Source: Opeltia flavorubescens
Taxonomy: Eukaryota > Ascomycota > Lecanoromycetes > Teloschistales > Teloschistaceae
Direction of reading: 5' to 3'
Length of the DNA stretch: 64,000 nucleotides
NCBI GenBank assembly: GCA_000442125.1
Contig: KE546983.1
Coordinates: forward strand, 687,581-751,580
This document shows, piece by piece, positions 35,066-45,400 of the stretch. The translations under genes were made by a program, and so were the position numbers. Position 1 is the stretch's first letter. The number at the start of each line of letters is the position of its first letter. Under the pieces are notes generated by a model. The model ran no database searches. It had not been told where the DNA came from and saw only the letters and a list, made by a program, of their open reading frames with translations.

Positions 35066-36211
35066 CACCCTCAGATCCCCCCTCTTACCACCCCACATCT
35101 TTACCAACGCCAGCAGCTCAAGACTTCGTAACCTTAGGATCTTCACCCTCGGTTCCTCATCTCCATACTCAATCTCTGGATTCAGCAATGTAGACCCGCT
35201 CACTCGCCGTGCTAGTTCAATACACCGCAGATCTGCGAAAAAGAATAGCTCTGTGCAAGAGTTGTAGAGAGAGGGGAAGTTGGGGTGGTTTGCTTGCAGA
35301 GAGCGTAACGGAAAAAGAAGAGTTTTGGCTATCGATTAGGGATGGGTTGTGCAGATGGATGGAGAAGGACGGACTGGCGGGCGGTGGTGATGCTAGTAGA
35401 GGAGATAAGGAGGGTTGGGGGTTCGGCACTGAAACAGAGACTCATAAAGATTCATACAACTGTGATTGCTCTACAGCGAAAAGTGAGCGCTCTTCTACAA
35501 ACCGGGAACTCCAAATCTTGCAGCACTCGTGCGTCTCAGCTCTGTCGAACATCTTCTATCCAAAATAAAATACAAGGGCTCGTTCACCCCCTTAAGGCTA
35601 ATATTGACAGGTCGCATGAAATAGATATACTCATGCATGGAAGCGAAAACACATTTCAAGTCTTTAAGAACATCCTTGCTATATCTCCCAAGCGCAATGT
35701 CGCAGGAACCCTCATACGAGAGACCTGCTTGCCTGGGAAACTGTATCAGTCCTATGTTGAAGGAGGGTTCGGCGAGGAAAGGAAAGGGAACTTACTTGGG
35801 TAATTTTTCTTGCTGGCGATGATGATTTCTTTTGGAAATTTTTTACTTTTACTGATGCGGATGATAGGGAGAAGAAAGTGTATAGATCTCCCATGTTGTT
35901 TTCTCTAGTGTGATTCAGGCTCTTCTGGTCGTGTGAATCTTTATTTATTAGTAGGCTATCAATACTAAGAGGNTTGAAAAGGTATAGTCTTCGTTTACAT
36001 GAAAACGCTTTTCAAGCGCGGAGAATTGCCAAGGGGAATAAGGGTGTTGGAATCTCGTATTTCTAGCTATATAAACACTTACTGCAGTGCAGTAGAAACT
36101 TTCCAGAGCACACGCTTCTTAGTTACTTATGTATTTAGTTCTCTTGATGGAGCAGAGCAAAGTTTTGCAGCTAGCTCCGGAACACGCAGCCCCCGTGCCA
36201 TGAACCTAAAT
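35066..36211. other. no certain gene
   Basis: A plus frame at 35209-35568 (ADLRKRIALCKSCRERGSWG, then FWLSIRDGLCRWMEKDG) is protein-like, but it has no ATG at its upstream end and no partner exon that I can identify. The right half is AT-leaning with one N (35973) and short frames only. Confidence 0.35.
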
Positions 36212-36810
36212 CTAGAAATCTGGACGTGTCCCTTGACTTTGCAGGACTTCAATTATTACGCTATATAAGAAGCGTTAGATTCGATGGATAGTATGGAGTA
36301 ATATTAACTTACGCATCGGAATGACGCGACGCCATTCCCATACATAGATTCATACTGCAAGCACGTATTATACACCGAATTGAACGGATCGTCGTGCAAT
36401 CCGTGCCCGTGTAGGCAGTACAATCGCTATCCACAGCCAGCAAGGACGTTTTCACATATCCGCCCGCATCTGCGCAGTCGAAGGGTCCGTCGATGCCCCC
36501 ATTTTTGTAGGCCGCGCAGGTGGCGCCATTGCCTGAGCCGCCGTCGAGAGAGTGGCAGTTTTCGTCGGTACTGGTGAAAATCTTGTACTCTTCTGCATCG
36601 TTGGAAAATCGTTTCAGGAGTGGGAGGGGTGGGAGGCGGTTACTTGGAGGTATTGTGTCAGCTGGCGATGAAAGAAGGGGTGGAAAATAGAGAGTAGATC
36701 TTTGGATAGTTAGGGGCGTGGGAAGAAGTGGATGGTCACTTACCATCGTAGGCGGAGACGCCGAGCCCAATACTAAGGGTAACGAGGAGGGTGAGGTATG
36801 TAAGCTGCAT
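36212..36810 (-). CDS. small secreted cysteine-rich protein (effector-like)
   Basis: ATG 36810 starts MQLTYLTLLVTLSIGLGVSA followed by YD, a typical signal peptide with cleavage after SA. Exons are 36744-36810, 36313-36592 and 36212-36260 (67+280+49 nt, 131 residues). Intron 1 (151 nt, GTAAGT to GATGCAG) may instead be two shorter introns around a mini-exon near 36660. Intron 2 (52 nt) is near-ideal: GTAAGT, TCTAACG, TATATAG. The mature part (YKIFTSTDENCHSLDGGSGN, ATCAAYKNGG, FDCADAGGYVKTS, SDCTAYTGTDC) has eight cysteines, compatible with four disulfides. If the last intron were retained the frame would stop three bases later at TAA. Such proteins are typical candidate effectors of plant-associated fungi. 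No known family is recognised and the host is unknown. Confidence 0.66.
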
Positions 36811-38626
36811 GTTTGCTGGTTGTCAGGAGAGCTGTAGTAGTTGATCCTTGGTTTGAGATGGCAATAATAGTGTAGACGATAGGGATAATGGTTTAAATGG
36901 AACTTTCATCTTCGCGGGACTTATATAGTCTTTTCGTGCTCAAGGCAATACTTTTTGACCGAGATCCCATGTATAGCCTGCCTAATCCTTTTCGAAATTC
37001 TAAGGGTATTGGAACACATCCGCTCCCTATCGAAACTGTTTCGACGTCATTTATCGTGGTATTACTTTCTGCGACGTTATATATCCTTCCATTAAATCCT
37101 GCTATTCAGTCGATCAGGGTCATTCGTCCTCGGCCACGCTTTCATCAACATGACCGTATGCCGATCTGGAAGAAATGATGTCGATCTCTTTACAGCAGGA
37201 AGCTTCTGTTGGCTCCAGAACTAAAGAATTTTTAGACCGCTTGCTGCGGACCAATAACAAGTATGCCTCGATCATAGTCTTTGTAAATGCGTTTGTGGAT
37301 GTCTGGAATAGCCTTTACACCAGCATTAACTCGATGTTGATGTGATGTCCATACTTGCTTATTAGATACGGGTCGTACGGAACGATCCGCCGAACTGTTA
37401 TCGTAGGGATTTTGGTGAGGTGATCTATAGACGGCTTTTATCAGCTGAATAGAGGAGGTTGGAATTCGGAACCTGCCGATAAATTTGGCTCGCATGGATA
37501 GCTTCCCTGCTTGACCCTAGCGATGTTCGATTGAAGCTACGAATTGGTGAATAGCGCAGGATATTGATTCTTAACATTACTGAGAAACCAGCAGGGATGA
37601 AAAGGGTCACGGTAGAGGCCGTAATTTTTAAAGCCTGTTTATTAGGTTCCGTATTCAGTGTACTCTTTTCAGATAGGGGCATAAACGTTTTGGCTGTATT
37701 AAGTATTGAAAGCAGTTACAACAAGTAGTAACGTGCCTGACAGAGCACACTCCACAAACACTCTCCATCGGTAGAATACCTGGGAGGATCCTACAAAGGG
37801 TCCAGGGAGCCTCCCCGCATCTTGGAGGAGGTGATACGACTATAGATCAGAAGCTAGTATAATCGAAGGGTCTTTATAATAATGGATCAGCAATAACGAT
37901 AGCAAGGAAGCGGGGTCCGTGCAGGTGGGAAAGGATGGGAAGGCCAAGTACTAGTACCAATGACTTCGGTATTTAGAGAACAGTATTACCATCATTTATC
38001 ATAGTCGCAGGTTGGCGGAGACATGTGGGGAAAGGCACAGCACATGCGTGAAGATCGGAAAGGCAGCAGATCCTGGCCTTCTGGACTGTTGGAACGAATC
38101 CTATAACGACTAGGCTGAATGAGGTATCCTGTTCGTCAAAGAGGCCCGATGGAAGCGCTGATTGCCGTTTGAATTTAGTAGATGGATGCTCGCACGAAGC
38201 ACTCCGGATTTTTGTCCGTTGAATTTATTTCTCGTCTGGATATACTGTTGGTATAAATCACCTGCGCGCATTTCGGCAAGCAGCGAAAGTGGCAAGAGAG
38301 AAGGCGAAATGGCATCTATCCATGACTGGAGTATGATACACGAGCCTCGTCTTTAGGCTGTTCGTTTGACTGTCCCTCGAGATATAATTACTATTGCTTC
38401 ACCATTTCCTACATACCATTGCTTGAAGTCTGTATCTCCTTCGTCACCTCCGGATCTACAACGTGGCGCCTCTCTTTGGGCAGCCACCCACAACGATCAC
38501 CACCATCCTGCTGCATCGCAATCTCCAGTCAACCCCCCTACCTAGCATTTCGAGGTGTCGAAGTCTGCACAAGCCATACCATAGCTGTTGGGGAATCCCT
38601 TATGACTGAACGACGAAGCGCAGCTC
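36811..38626. other. no certain gene
   Basis: This stretch has AT-leaning parts at 36.9-38.1 kb with short frames and no domain. It includes the promoter of the secreted-protein gene (left end) and the 3' flank of the HNH gene (right end). Confidence 0.4.
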
Positions 38627-40022
38627 TCATTCGTCAACGTCAATGGATAGCGCATCCTCCATCTCAACCAAGTCTTCGCCCCTTCCATCCTTGTCGAGAC
38701 CGGAGAAAAACATGACCCACTCGATGTGGTCTTGCGACGTTGCCTCTGGACCATGCTCAAAGTACTCCGTTGGCGGGGTTGGTATCTTGAGCCGTTTGTT
38801 ATTGCTGAGCTGCTTGTAACTCAGGCCCTGTGGTCGTGATCGGGGCTTCCGTGAGGTCACGAGCTCCATCAATGGTGTGAGGATCTTGAGCTGTCTTCGT
38901 CCGGCTTGCTGTATAGTCTCGACACGCGTTGAGCGTCGCAATGCCAAAGGTTTGCTCATCTGTGGTTGCCTGCCGTAGGCAGAGGATTTGTTGGCTGGTT
39001 TGTCTCCATAACCACCATCATCATCATCGTCGTCGTCGTCGTCGTCTGGGGAGGGTCTTCGATGAGTGCTTGGGGGGGCCCTGGATCGGAGAAGGGCATC
39101 TAAACGTTCCAAATCTTTATCATGATCGTGATAAAGTTTTAAGATTCGTTGAAGCTCCTCAGGGGCGTCGTACAAGATTTCGGCCGGTGCCATTAGAGAC
39201 TTTCGAATACTGGCCATGGGGTCTCCATGCCAGGGGTGAGATCCATTATCTCCCAGGTCGAAAACTCTTCCGTCTCCAGCTTGGAATCGTCTGACTACCC
39301 AACAACAGTACAAACCTCCCGTATCATCCGGGGAGACAAGCTCTATCTCATACAAGTATTGCCTGTACTGTTCGGCCGTCGGAGATTCACGCTTAAGCAA
39401 TTGTCTAGTTCTTTCTAAATGGCGTTTCCGCCGATTGAAGTCGCGTTGTTCAGCGTCAATAAAGTACTCGAGCTTGATAGGTAGAAGCAGCCAATGCGCC
39501 TGCGGATTATCGAAGAAGTGATGACAAATACTACAGAGAACAATACCGTTCCCCTTGTGCGAAAGTCTTTCAAGGTGCACAAGACCCTTGGCCCTCCACT
39601 CGTCAAGATACTATCATCAGTAAGTTAATGATACATGCCAAGAGGGTAGATGATCTTACATGGCGATCACGGCCCTCGATGACATGGCAGACAGGTAGGG
39701 GTTCTGATTCCCGATTGCAACACCAACAAAAGTCTCCAAGTGCCTTGATAGCGACTTTCGTGGCTTGGGCGAATGAGGTTGCGGTCGATGATGCCGGCCG
39801 GAACGCAGGACCAGGAATGATAGGCTGACCAGCTGGGTTGGGTTGAAGCGGGATGCCCTGCGAAAGCGCGCGTTCGCTCGGTCTGCGAGATCTTGCGTCT
39901 TCGAGCCTGGGCCTTACAAATTCCGATGGCTGGTCTTGATACACGTAGCTGCGAGCTCGATCCTGATCGGTGAGGGTTGTCGGCGGAATCCGAACCTCCA
40001 GATTCTCTTGCTTGCCCGGCAT
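38627..40022 (-). CDS. HNH-type (CxxC) fungal protein with poly-Asp linker
   Basis: Two exons, 39660-40022 and 38627-39610, join across a 49-nt intron (GTAAGA to GATAG) in phase 0 to give 448 residues from ATG 40022 (MPGKQENLEV). After a disordered N-terminus, residues about 97-150 form the metal or HNH core: DFCWCCN (CxxC), VCHVIEGRDRH, a helix, then GIVLCSICHHFFDN (CxxCH) and W-LLLP. A C-terminal part follows with a Tyr/Trp-rich segment, SHPWHGDPMASIRKSL (shared with the next HNH gene), an Asp10 run coded by GAC/GAT repeats, and a basic region. The gene is closest to the paralogue at 41464-43116: the same intron position, the same order and the same WHGDPM motif. HNH domains cut nucleic acids in known cases; here catalysis and target are unproven. 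No break is seen. Confidence 0.78.
39015..39047. repeat. trinucleotide repeat coding poly-Asp
   Basis: ATC/GTC triplets on the plus strand encode ten consecutive Asp on the minus strand within the HNH gene. It is likely length-variable between strains. Confidence 0.85.
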
Positions 40023-41463
40023 CTTGAAGTGAACAAAAGCTGAGAAGACAGGATAGCAGCCTTGAAGATAAGAGAACCCAGCGACAGCAAAAGCAGCGTA
40101 TGTGACTACGATGTGGTGCTGCTAGAGATGTATCCTCGAGCGATGAACGGCAAGCAGTCTGATTGTGTAGGCTTCCTGTGTGACTGTAATGGGTTCGATA
40201 ACCCGGCAAAGACTGGTGGAGATTACGGCAAGAAAAAGCCTGGGTCGCTCGAATATGGGCTTCTTTGATGTTGTAAGCTACAGAATACAATGACCTTGGG
40301 TCTGTTGGCTGTCGCCGCAGAGCAAGCCGTGAGAGAGATGATGAATGGATGGCAAGGATTGCTCAACAACGACGAAGGGAGATGAGGTGCTCGAGGTGTG
40401 AAAGTAAACGGGCAGGATGCGTAAAGATTGATGAAGTGTCTAGGATTAGGCAGTGGTCTGAAGAGGGATTTCTTCCAATAAAGCGCACTGATGGTGGACC
40501 AAGAGATAATTTTGACGTTATAGATTGTAGGAAGCAACGACTTTTGATCTAGTGGCTAACGGTTTACAGCAAGCCGTGAGAGTGATAAGAAGGGGATGGC
40601 AATGACGGTTCAGCGACGATGAGAGGAAACCATAGGTGTGAACGCGAATATGGAGGATGCGCGGAGGTTGTCGAAGGATGGAAGATTAGGCAGTAGTTTG
40701 AAGCGAAATACCTTCCAATAAAGTGCACTGATAACGGACTTGGAGATGAAAGCGCGATGCATGTTTTTCCAGGTGCTGGAAACCGAGATGAATAACCTCG
40801 TTTGGACAGTGAAGATGATTGTGATGAGTATTTTCGATGGAGATACCCGATGACGATCTTGCGCTAACCGGATGTAAGATAGCACCCATGCACCCTGTGA
40901 GCCTGTCGCATGGCAGGGTAAGTCCAACCAATGAATTAGTCAGCCGGCTCAACGATCCTTGAATCTCCGATGCCTATTCTTCTGTTCGGCTGCTAGAAAC
41001 ATGCTAAGGACCACGAGTTGAAGTCACGTCTTGAGTGGCTTTTGGGATGATCTGCAGCCAACATTGCTGCCACAGGAAACCCTTCGAAATCTGGGTACCT
41101 GTGCTACCAAGACAAGCATCAAAGAAAGTCTAGCCGATTCTCTATGTTCTATTGCTGCACGCCTTCGCCCACCAAGACTAAGCGGTACCTAAGAATGAAG
41201 AATGTAACAAAACATTCATGCAACCGGGGGTATCTCTGATTAACCACCAACGCCTACGCTTGAAATACAACTGCTCATGTCAAAAGACCAAAGCCCTCCG
41301 TTTCCCCCTCCGCCCCGAGCTCCGGACAGGTAGATCAGGACTGCGAAGGTTGCAAAGTGCGAAAGTTGAAGTAGGATCGGTGGCTCGAATTCAGATGGCG
41401 CGGGATACTGCAGTCAGAAGAAGCACCATTGGCCGTGGCGATTTAATGCCTCTGGAAGCCTCG
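40023..41463. other. intergenic between the two HNH paralogues
   Basis: The left part is upstream of the 40022 gene and the right part is the 3' flank of the 43116 gene. Two stretches at about 40316-40540 and 40566-40760 look similar on the plus strand: both contain GCAAGCCGTGAGAG, then an ATGGCAA tract, GAGGATGCG/CAGGATGCG and GAAGTG/TTCCAATAAAG..GCACTGAT. They are an imperfect direct duplication of about 200 bp, period about 250. No gene is seen. Confidence 0.5.
40316..40760 (+). repeat. imperfect direct duplication, about 200 bp, upstream of HNH gene
   Basis: The first copy starts near AGCAAGCCGTGAGAG (about 40321), the second near 40569. They share TTCCAATAAAG and a following GCACTGAT at about 40470-40493 and 40711-40733. 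Divergence is moderate. The duplication lies in the presumptive promoter region of the gene beginning at 40022 or extends a former transcript. Confidence 0.6.
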
Positions 41464-43116
41464 TCAAGCCTGCTCAGGATCCGTGTTAGGAAAGCCTGTA
41501 GTCGCCAGCCATTTCCTCACGCCCTTCCGGTCGACTCCTTGAAGCACTCGCTCTTCTGTATTCGGTGGCGATAGGAGTCCTGATACGTCCACGGGATTCT
41601 TGCCATCTTGCATCTTGTTATTTCTCGCTTTCTTGACCTCATGATGCGCTTCATGTGAAGATTCTGCTTTCCCTGTGTCCCATGACATGTTGAACCCACG
41701 CGCCTCCATCTCGGAAGTATACCTCCTAAATTCCTGGGCTTGCATGCTGCTGGATTGTTGAGGGCCCCATTTGAATGGTGATATCTCGACTTTGTGACCG
41801 TTTCTCGCAGCGAGCTTTCGGGATTCTTCCAATTGACGGATGAATGCTTCCCACTCGTCATCATTCATGATATCATCCAATTTGGCAAGTCCACCGACTC
41901 GCCCACGTGGTCTTGAAACGCCTCCCCTGCCTCGACGCTGTCCTCTACCTACACTTTGGCGTGCACTCGGAGTCCTAAGGTTGTATCGTGATCCTGGCTG
42001 TTGACCACAAGCCTCTGCTGGAAGAGGAACGTCACTCTGATCTCCTCGCTTGCCTCGACCTCTGCCTCTACCCCGGCCTCTGCCTTGGCCTCGACCTCGA
42101 CCTCGACCCCCTCTTGTGGTATTGACAGTGAGATTTGTGTCAGGGGCAAGCGGCGGAGAACTTGCATTCCGATCCGCTTCAGAGTTGTCGTCGTCGTTGC
42201 CATCTTCGTCTGTCAGTTGGTACTGCGTTGGATCACCAAGCTCCGGTGGGCTGTCATTGCTCTCGTACAAGCGGCCAAGGGTCAGCAATGCGCCGGGGAG
42301 AACAAGGAGGTTCCTTCCGAGGGCGCTGAGAGCCTTGAATAGTGCTAGCATGGGGTCTCCATGCCAGACCTTGGGATTGGGTGGATAGGCGCTGAGGCCT
42401 CGTTGTTGCCATGCATCGAAGGGGCTGCCGTACCGACGCAGCATGTACCTCGTGTAAAGCCCTCCACATGTTTGAATGTACCGTTCTGGACTCGGAGGAA
42501 CCCTTGGTGGGAAGTTTGTACCTCTGGAATTGCGAAAGATTGCGAGCCGGCGTTGGTAGTCCGTGTGTTCAGCCTCCAGGAAGAAATCGAGATTTGCTGG
42601 CACAAAAACCCATCCAGGATCCTCAATATTATCCATTGCCCCATGGCATCTGTTGCATAGATACATTCCATTTTCTGCCTGGTGAAGGTGTGCCAAGTTC
42701 GTACGGCCTTGAGACTGCAAGCGGTTCAACGTCTGGACAAGGGTTAGCTTTGATCGCCCGTGCATAAGGGAACAATCAGAAACCCGTACAGGACCCATGG
42801 TTTTGCCAAGCAGATGAATGTGTTCCAATTTATCGTCGGAGCTGCAGTGCCAGCAGTTTGAGCCGTCTTGCTCGATAGCTCGCTTCACCGGAACGGAAAA
42901 CGCTGTGGTAGGGACGCGCTCCGCCGTTACCTCAGGTTCATCTTCTGAAGGTTCATCGTCTGAGCGAGGTCGCAAATCATCAAGATCTGAAGAGTTCCAT
43001 CGGTCATCGGCATTGAGATCGGCTCCTGCTCGCATGGCAGCAATCCGAGTTGATGTCCTCCGTGAGCTGGCTTCTGGTGGTGGAGGTGGGGCTATGGTCA
43101 CCTGCTTGTTAACCAT
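41464..43116 (-). CDS. HNH-type (CxxC) fungal protein with Arg/Gly-rich region
   Basis: ATG 43116 (MVNKQVTIAP) begins a frame open to 41464 (550 codons if unspliced). Residues about 86-165 hold the core: SNCWHCSSDDKLEHIHLLGK (CxxC plus His), then GMYLCNRCHGAMDN (CxxCH), W-VFVP and a helix. KVWHGDPMLALFKALSA and a Tyr/Arg segment follow, then an acidic stretch, a GR-repeat region (about 335-360), and a KR-rich C-terminus. Inside the frame, 42733-42789 looks like a 57-nt phase-0 intron (GTACGG, CTAACC, TTGTCCAG). It sits exactly where the paralogue at 38627-40022 has its intron, so the mature protein is probably 531 residues. GR repeats are typical of RNA-binding or phase-separating proteins. 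The gene looks intact. Role unknown; nuclease activity is inferred from family only. Confidence 0.8.
   Translation of the reverse strand: MVNKQVTIAPPPPPEASSRRTSTRIAAMRAGADLNADDRWNSSDLDDLRPRSDDEPSEDEPEVTAERVPTTAFSVPVKRAIEQDGSNCWHCSSDDKLEHIHLLGKTMGPVRVSDCSLMHGRSKLTLVQTLNRLQSQGRTNLAHLHQAENGMYLCNRCHGAMDNIEDPGWVFVPANLDFFLEAEHTDYQRRLAIFRNSRGTNFPPRVPPSPERYIQTCGGLYTRYMLRRYGSPFDAWQQRGLSAYPPNPKVWHGDPMLALFKALSALGRNLLVLPGALLTLGRLYESNDSPPELGDPTQYQLTDEDGNDDDNSEADRNASSPPLAPDTNLTVNTTRGGRGRGRGQGRGRGRGRGRGKRGDQSDVPLPAEACGQQPGSRYNLRTPSARQSVGRGQRRGRGGVSRPRGRVGGLAKLDDIMNDDEWEAFIRQLEESRKLAARNGHKVEISPFKWGPQQSSSMQAQEFRRYTSEMEARGFNMSWDTGKAESSHEAHHEVKKARNNKMQDGKNPVDVSGLLSPPNTEERVLQGVDRKGVRKWLATTGFPNTDPEQA
42040..42115. 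repeat. CCTCGACCT-type hexanucleotide repeat coding Arg-Gly run
   Basis: Degenerate 6-bp units on the plus strand encode alternating Arg and Gly on the minus strand within the HNH gene (residues about 335-360). The codon mix varies between units, so the repeat is older or maintained by selection rather than a fresh expansion. Confidence 0.75.
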
Positions 43117-44150
43117 TCTGTAGTCCCAACGAAATGAGATACAGCATTATCGTGTATGAGGCTAAGGAGCTAGAGCTCCGTGATAGTCGCTTGATGTTAG
43201 CCCATGCTGAGTATTAGATGAAGAATAGTGATGGGAGTAACGGGAAAATTTATCGGGAGCTATGATTCGGTGATCAGCCTTACAGACGAGGGGCTGCTTA
43301 GTAATCATTTTCTGCAGATCCTCTATCTCACCGTTCGAAGGCCAGCTTCTTTACCAAATCTTTCTTTCCACGATGTCGGGCAGTACTGGAAAAGGCAATA
43401 CAAGGCAACCATACTGACTGCGTGCTGACTGCCTATGGGTAATTTGCAGCGGCCACATGTCCTCAATCTGCAACGGTCCTCCTGCCAGTGATGAGACCTC
43501 AACGACCGCGAGGACTTACTTGCTTCTTCCATGCTACCTTGGCGGGCAGGTATCCTCTCTGTCGCAATCCTCTCTGTCGCAACTTGGAGCTCGATTCAGC
43601 TAACATCTGGTCCTTGATCTACAGACACTACCATACCTCCGGGAATCGTCCCGTCCGCAGCTCGCACCACCATAAACTTCCTCTCCTTTCCACGTCCTTC
43701 CTTGCCTACCAGCAATCATTACCATCCAAGACCCGCCGTCGCGCATCGTGAAATGCACACTCCGGTGGCGAAGACTTCTCATAAGAGTATCATTCACGCC
43801 TGCAGCCTAGCTCTAAATTTGCAGGTGCTGCTTGGCAGCGTGGTGGATCTTGGTGCTTGACGGACTGGAGTCAGATCATCGATGATGTACATCACGGCTA
43901 AGAAACAAGAGGTGGACTAGTTCATGAGGAGCGGTACAAAGGCGCCCAGCTGCAGACAGAACTCTCCACCCCCAACGACTCTACCACAGTCTTTCTCCTA
44001 CATCTGGGTGCCCATAGGGAATACGACCACTCCATCTGGACATCATGGCCAAAAAAAGCAGGGTACCGTATTGGAAGAGGTGTTATGGGTTATGACAAGG
44101 ACTACAAACGAAAACACAGAGTAGCATGAGTGGCATTCTCGAACGTCAAG
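43117..44150. other. intergenic, no gene seen
   Basis: The left end should hold the promoter of the HNH gene at 43116. A 15-bp direct duplication (CTCTCTGTCGCAA-type) lies at about 43554-43584. Short frames only. Confidence 0.45.
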
Positions 44151-44537
44151 CTACAAATTCTGGCCAAATTTCATCCACGACATCCCCTTGCGTGCTCTAC
44201 GCTCCTCAGACCCACAATTCTGGTCTCTTCCCTCGAAAGCAGTGGAAAAAAGTTCCTGGATGGCAATCAAGAGCTCGGGCAAGGTCGATAAGGGGGACAG
44301 AGACCGGACGGCGCAAGGAGAGAGATAAGGGTGCAAGAGAGGCTGCGCGACGGGGAAGTCCTGTGAGACGCAGGGCCAAACCAACCGCCTCCGTCGCTTA
44401 TGCTCCAGCGCGTACGCGGATGGGCATGTCCACTTGCAGACACGCAGCCATGGTTTGGAAGCATCGACAGCCATGTGAACTAAGATGAAGCAGGCGAGAA
44501 AATTAGACCAAGCTATAAGCAGAAACGTCTTATGCAT
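44151..44537 (-). CDS. possible secreted protein, unrecognised
   Basis: ATG 44537 opens a 128-residue frame that begins MHKTFLLIAWSNFLACFILV and HMAVDA, a plausible signal peptide. A Cys- and Arg-containing region follows (RVCKWTCPSAYALEHKRRRR). The mature part has five cysteines and a basic end. The frame extends upstream without another ATG-type signal, and no intron evidence supports the model, so it may be chance. Confidence 0.25.
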   Translation of the reverse strand: MHKTFLLIAWSNFLACFILVHMAVDASKPWLRVCKWTCPSAYALEHKRRRRLVWPCVSQDFPVAQPLLHPYLSPCAVRSLSPLSTLPELLIAIQELFSTAFEGRDQNCGSEERRARKGMSWMKFGQNL

Positions 44538-45248
44538 TTCAAGCCCTACAGACCTAGCTGCCTGTAGTACTGTAAGTCTGCTTCTGTGAGAAGGCCCAAA
44601 AATAGAGCATGTTTTCGACTTCGACAACACCTTCCTAGATGCTGTGAGTAGTGATGGAGAGCATGACGTTCCCCCGAACCCCAGATAGATTTTGGAAATG
44701 GAGAAGATCGGTCTAGGGGCACGATCCGGCTGATCATTGATGATGGCTGCCCAGATTGGAAGGTTGCGGCGAGGTTTGCGCAGGCGGAGTAGTTGGAGCC
44801 GAGGATTTGATGGCTTTGCTGTGTGACTGGGTTAAGGGAGTATATATTCTGGATGAAATGGTCTTCATCTACATCTTTAGCTTTTATCGACGAATTACAG
44901 GGATTCTTAGTTGTCTTTGATTGAACCTCGCGACGGTATGTCAAGCTTCAGCAGCTGTAGTTGTGGGGATCAAATTCGTGATCTTCATCTGAATCCAGTC
45001 CCTATACGATCAGTAGACACGAAATTCAAGAGGACAGGCATGCCGTATGCGCTAAAGCAATACACATTAGAGATCAATGCGTTCTATTCCTTGGGGGTAT
45101 CTATGCTGCACACGCTCTAATCATCCAGTGGTTTCCCCCAAAAACTCCGAACCAAACTCCCCTCTCATATCGCAATCCATCTCGCCATCGAGCTGCTGTC
45201 CAACACTCTCCGTAACCATAGGAATACCATCGTACTATGCCAAAAACT
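44538..45248. other. no certain gene
   Basis: A minus frame at 44944-44546 (DEDHFIQNIYSLNPVTQQSH, then QILGSNYSACANLAATFQSG) is protein-like but has no domain I can name. The right end (45100-45248) holds the outer copy of a duplicated C-terminal segment of the HNH gene to the right. Confidence 0.3.
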
Positions 45249-45400
45249 CTAATCCTCCAGGGGTATCTGACAATAGTCTGCATCATCATCCCCCCTCGAG
45301 TATCTATACCTCTCAATCAGACTGCTGTCCAACCCTCCACCATTTCTCAAGATGCCATCGTACCACGCCTGCTCCTTCTCCCAATGCTTGGTATCGGCGC
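45110..45400 (-). repeat. duplicated C-terminal coding segment of the HNH gene
   Basis: Two minus-strand segments about 130 bp apart share the pattern A-WYDGI...GGACAGCAG(C/T)(C/T)(C/T)GAT. The inner copy (about 45390-45290) lies in the HNH reading frame as WYDGILRNGGGLDSSLIERY. The outer copy (about 45240-45120) can be read as YDGIPMVTESVGQQLDGEMD beyond the present stop at 45249. This suggests a tail that was duplicated and then lost by a stop or hidden by splicing. Confidence 0.55.

Noticed and set aside
44126-44488. 120-codon plus-strand frame rich in Arg
   Set aside because: It overlaps the minus-strand signal-peptide frame; Arg-rich composition is typical of antisense shadow frames.
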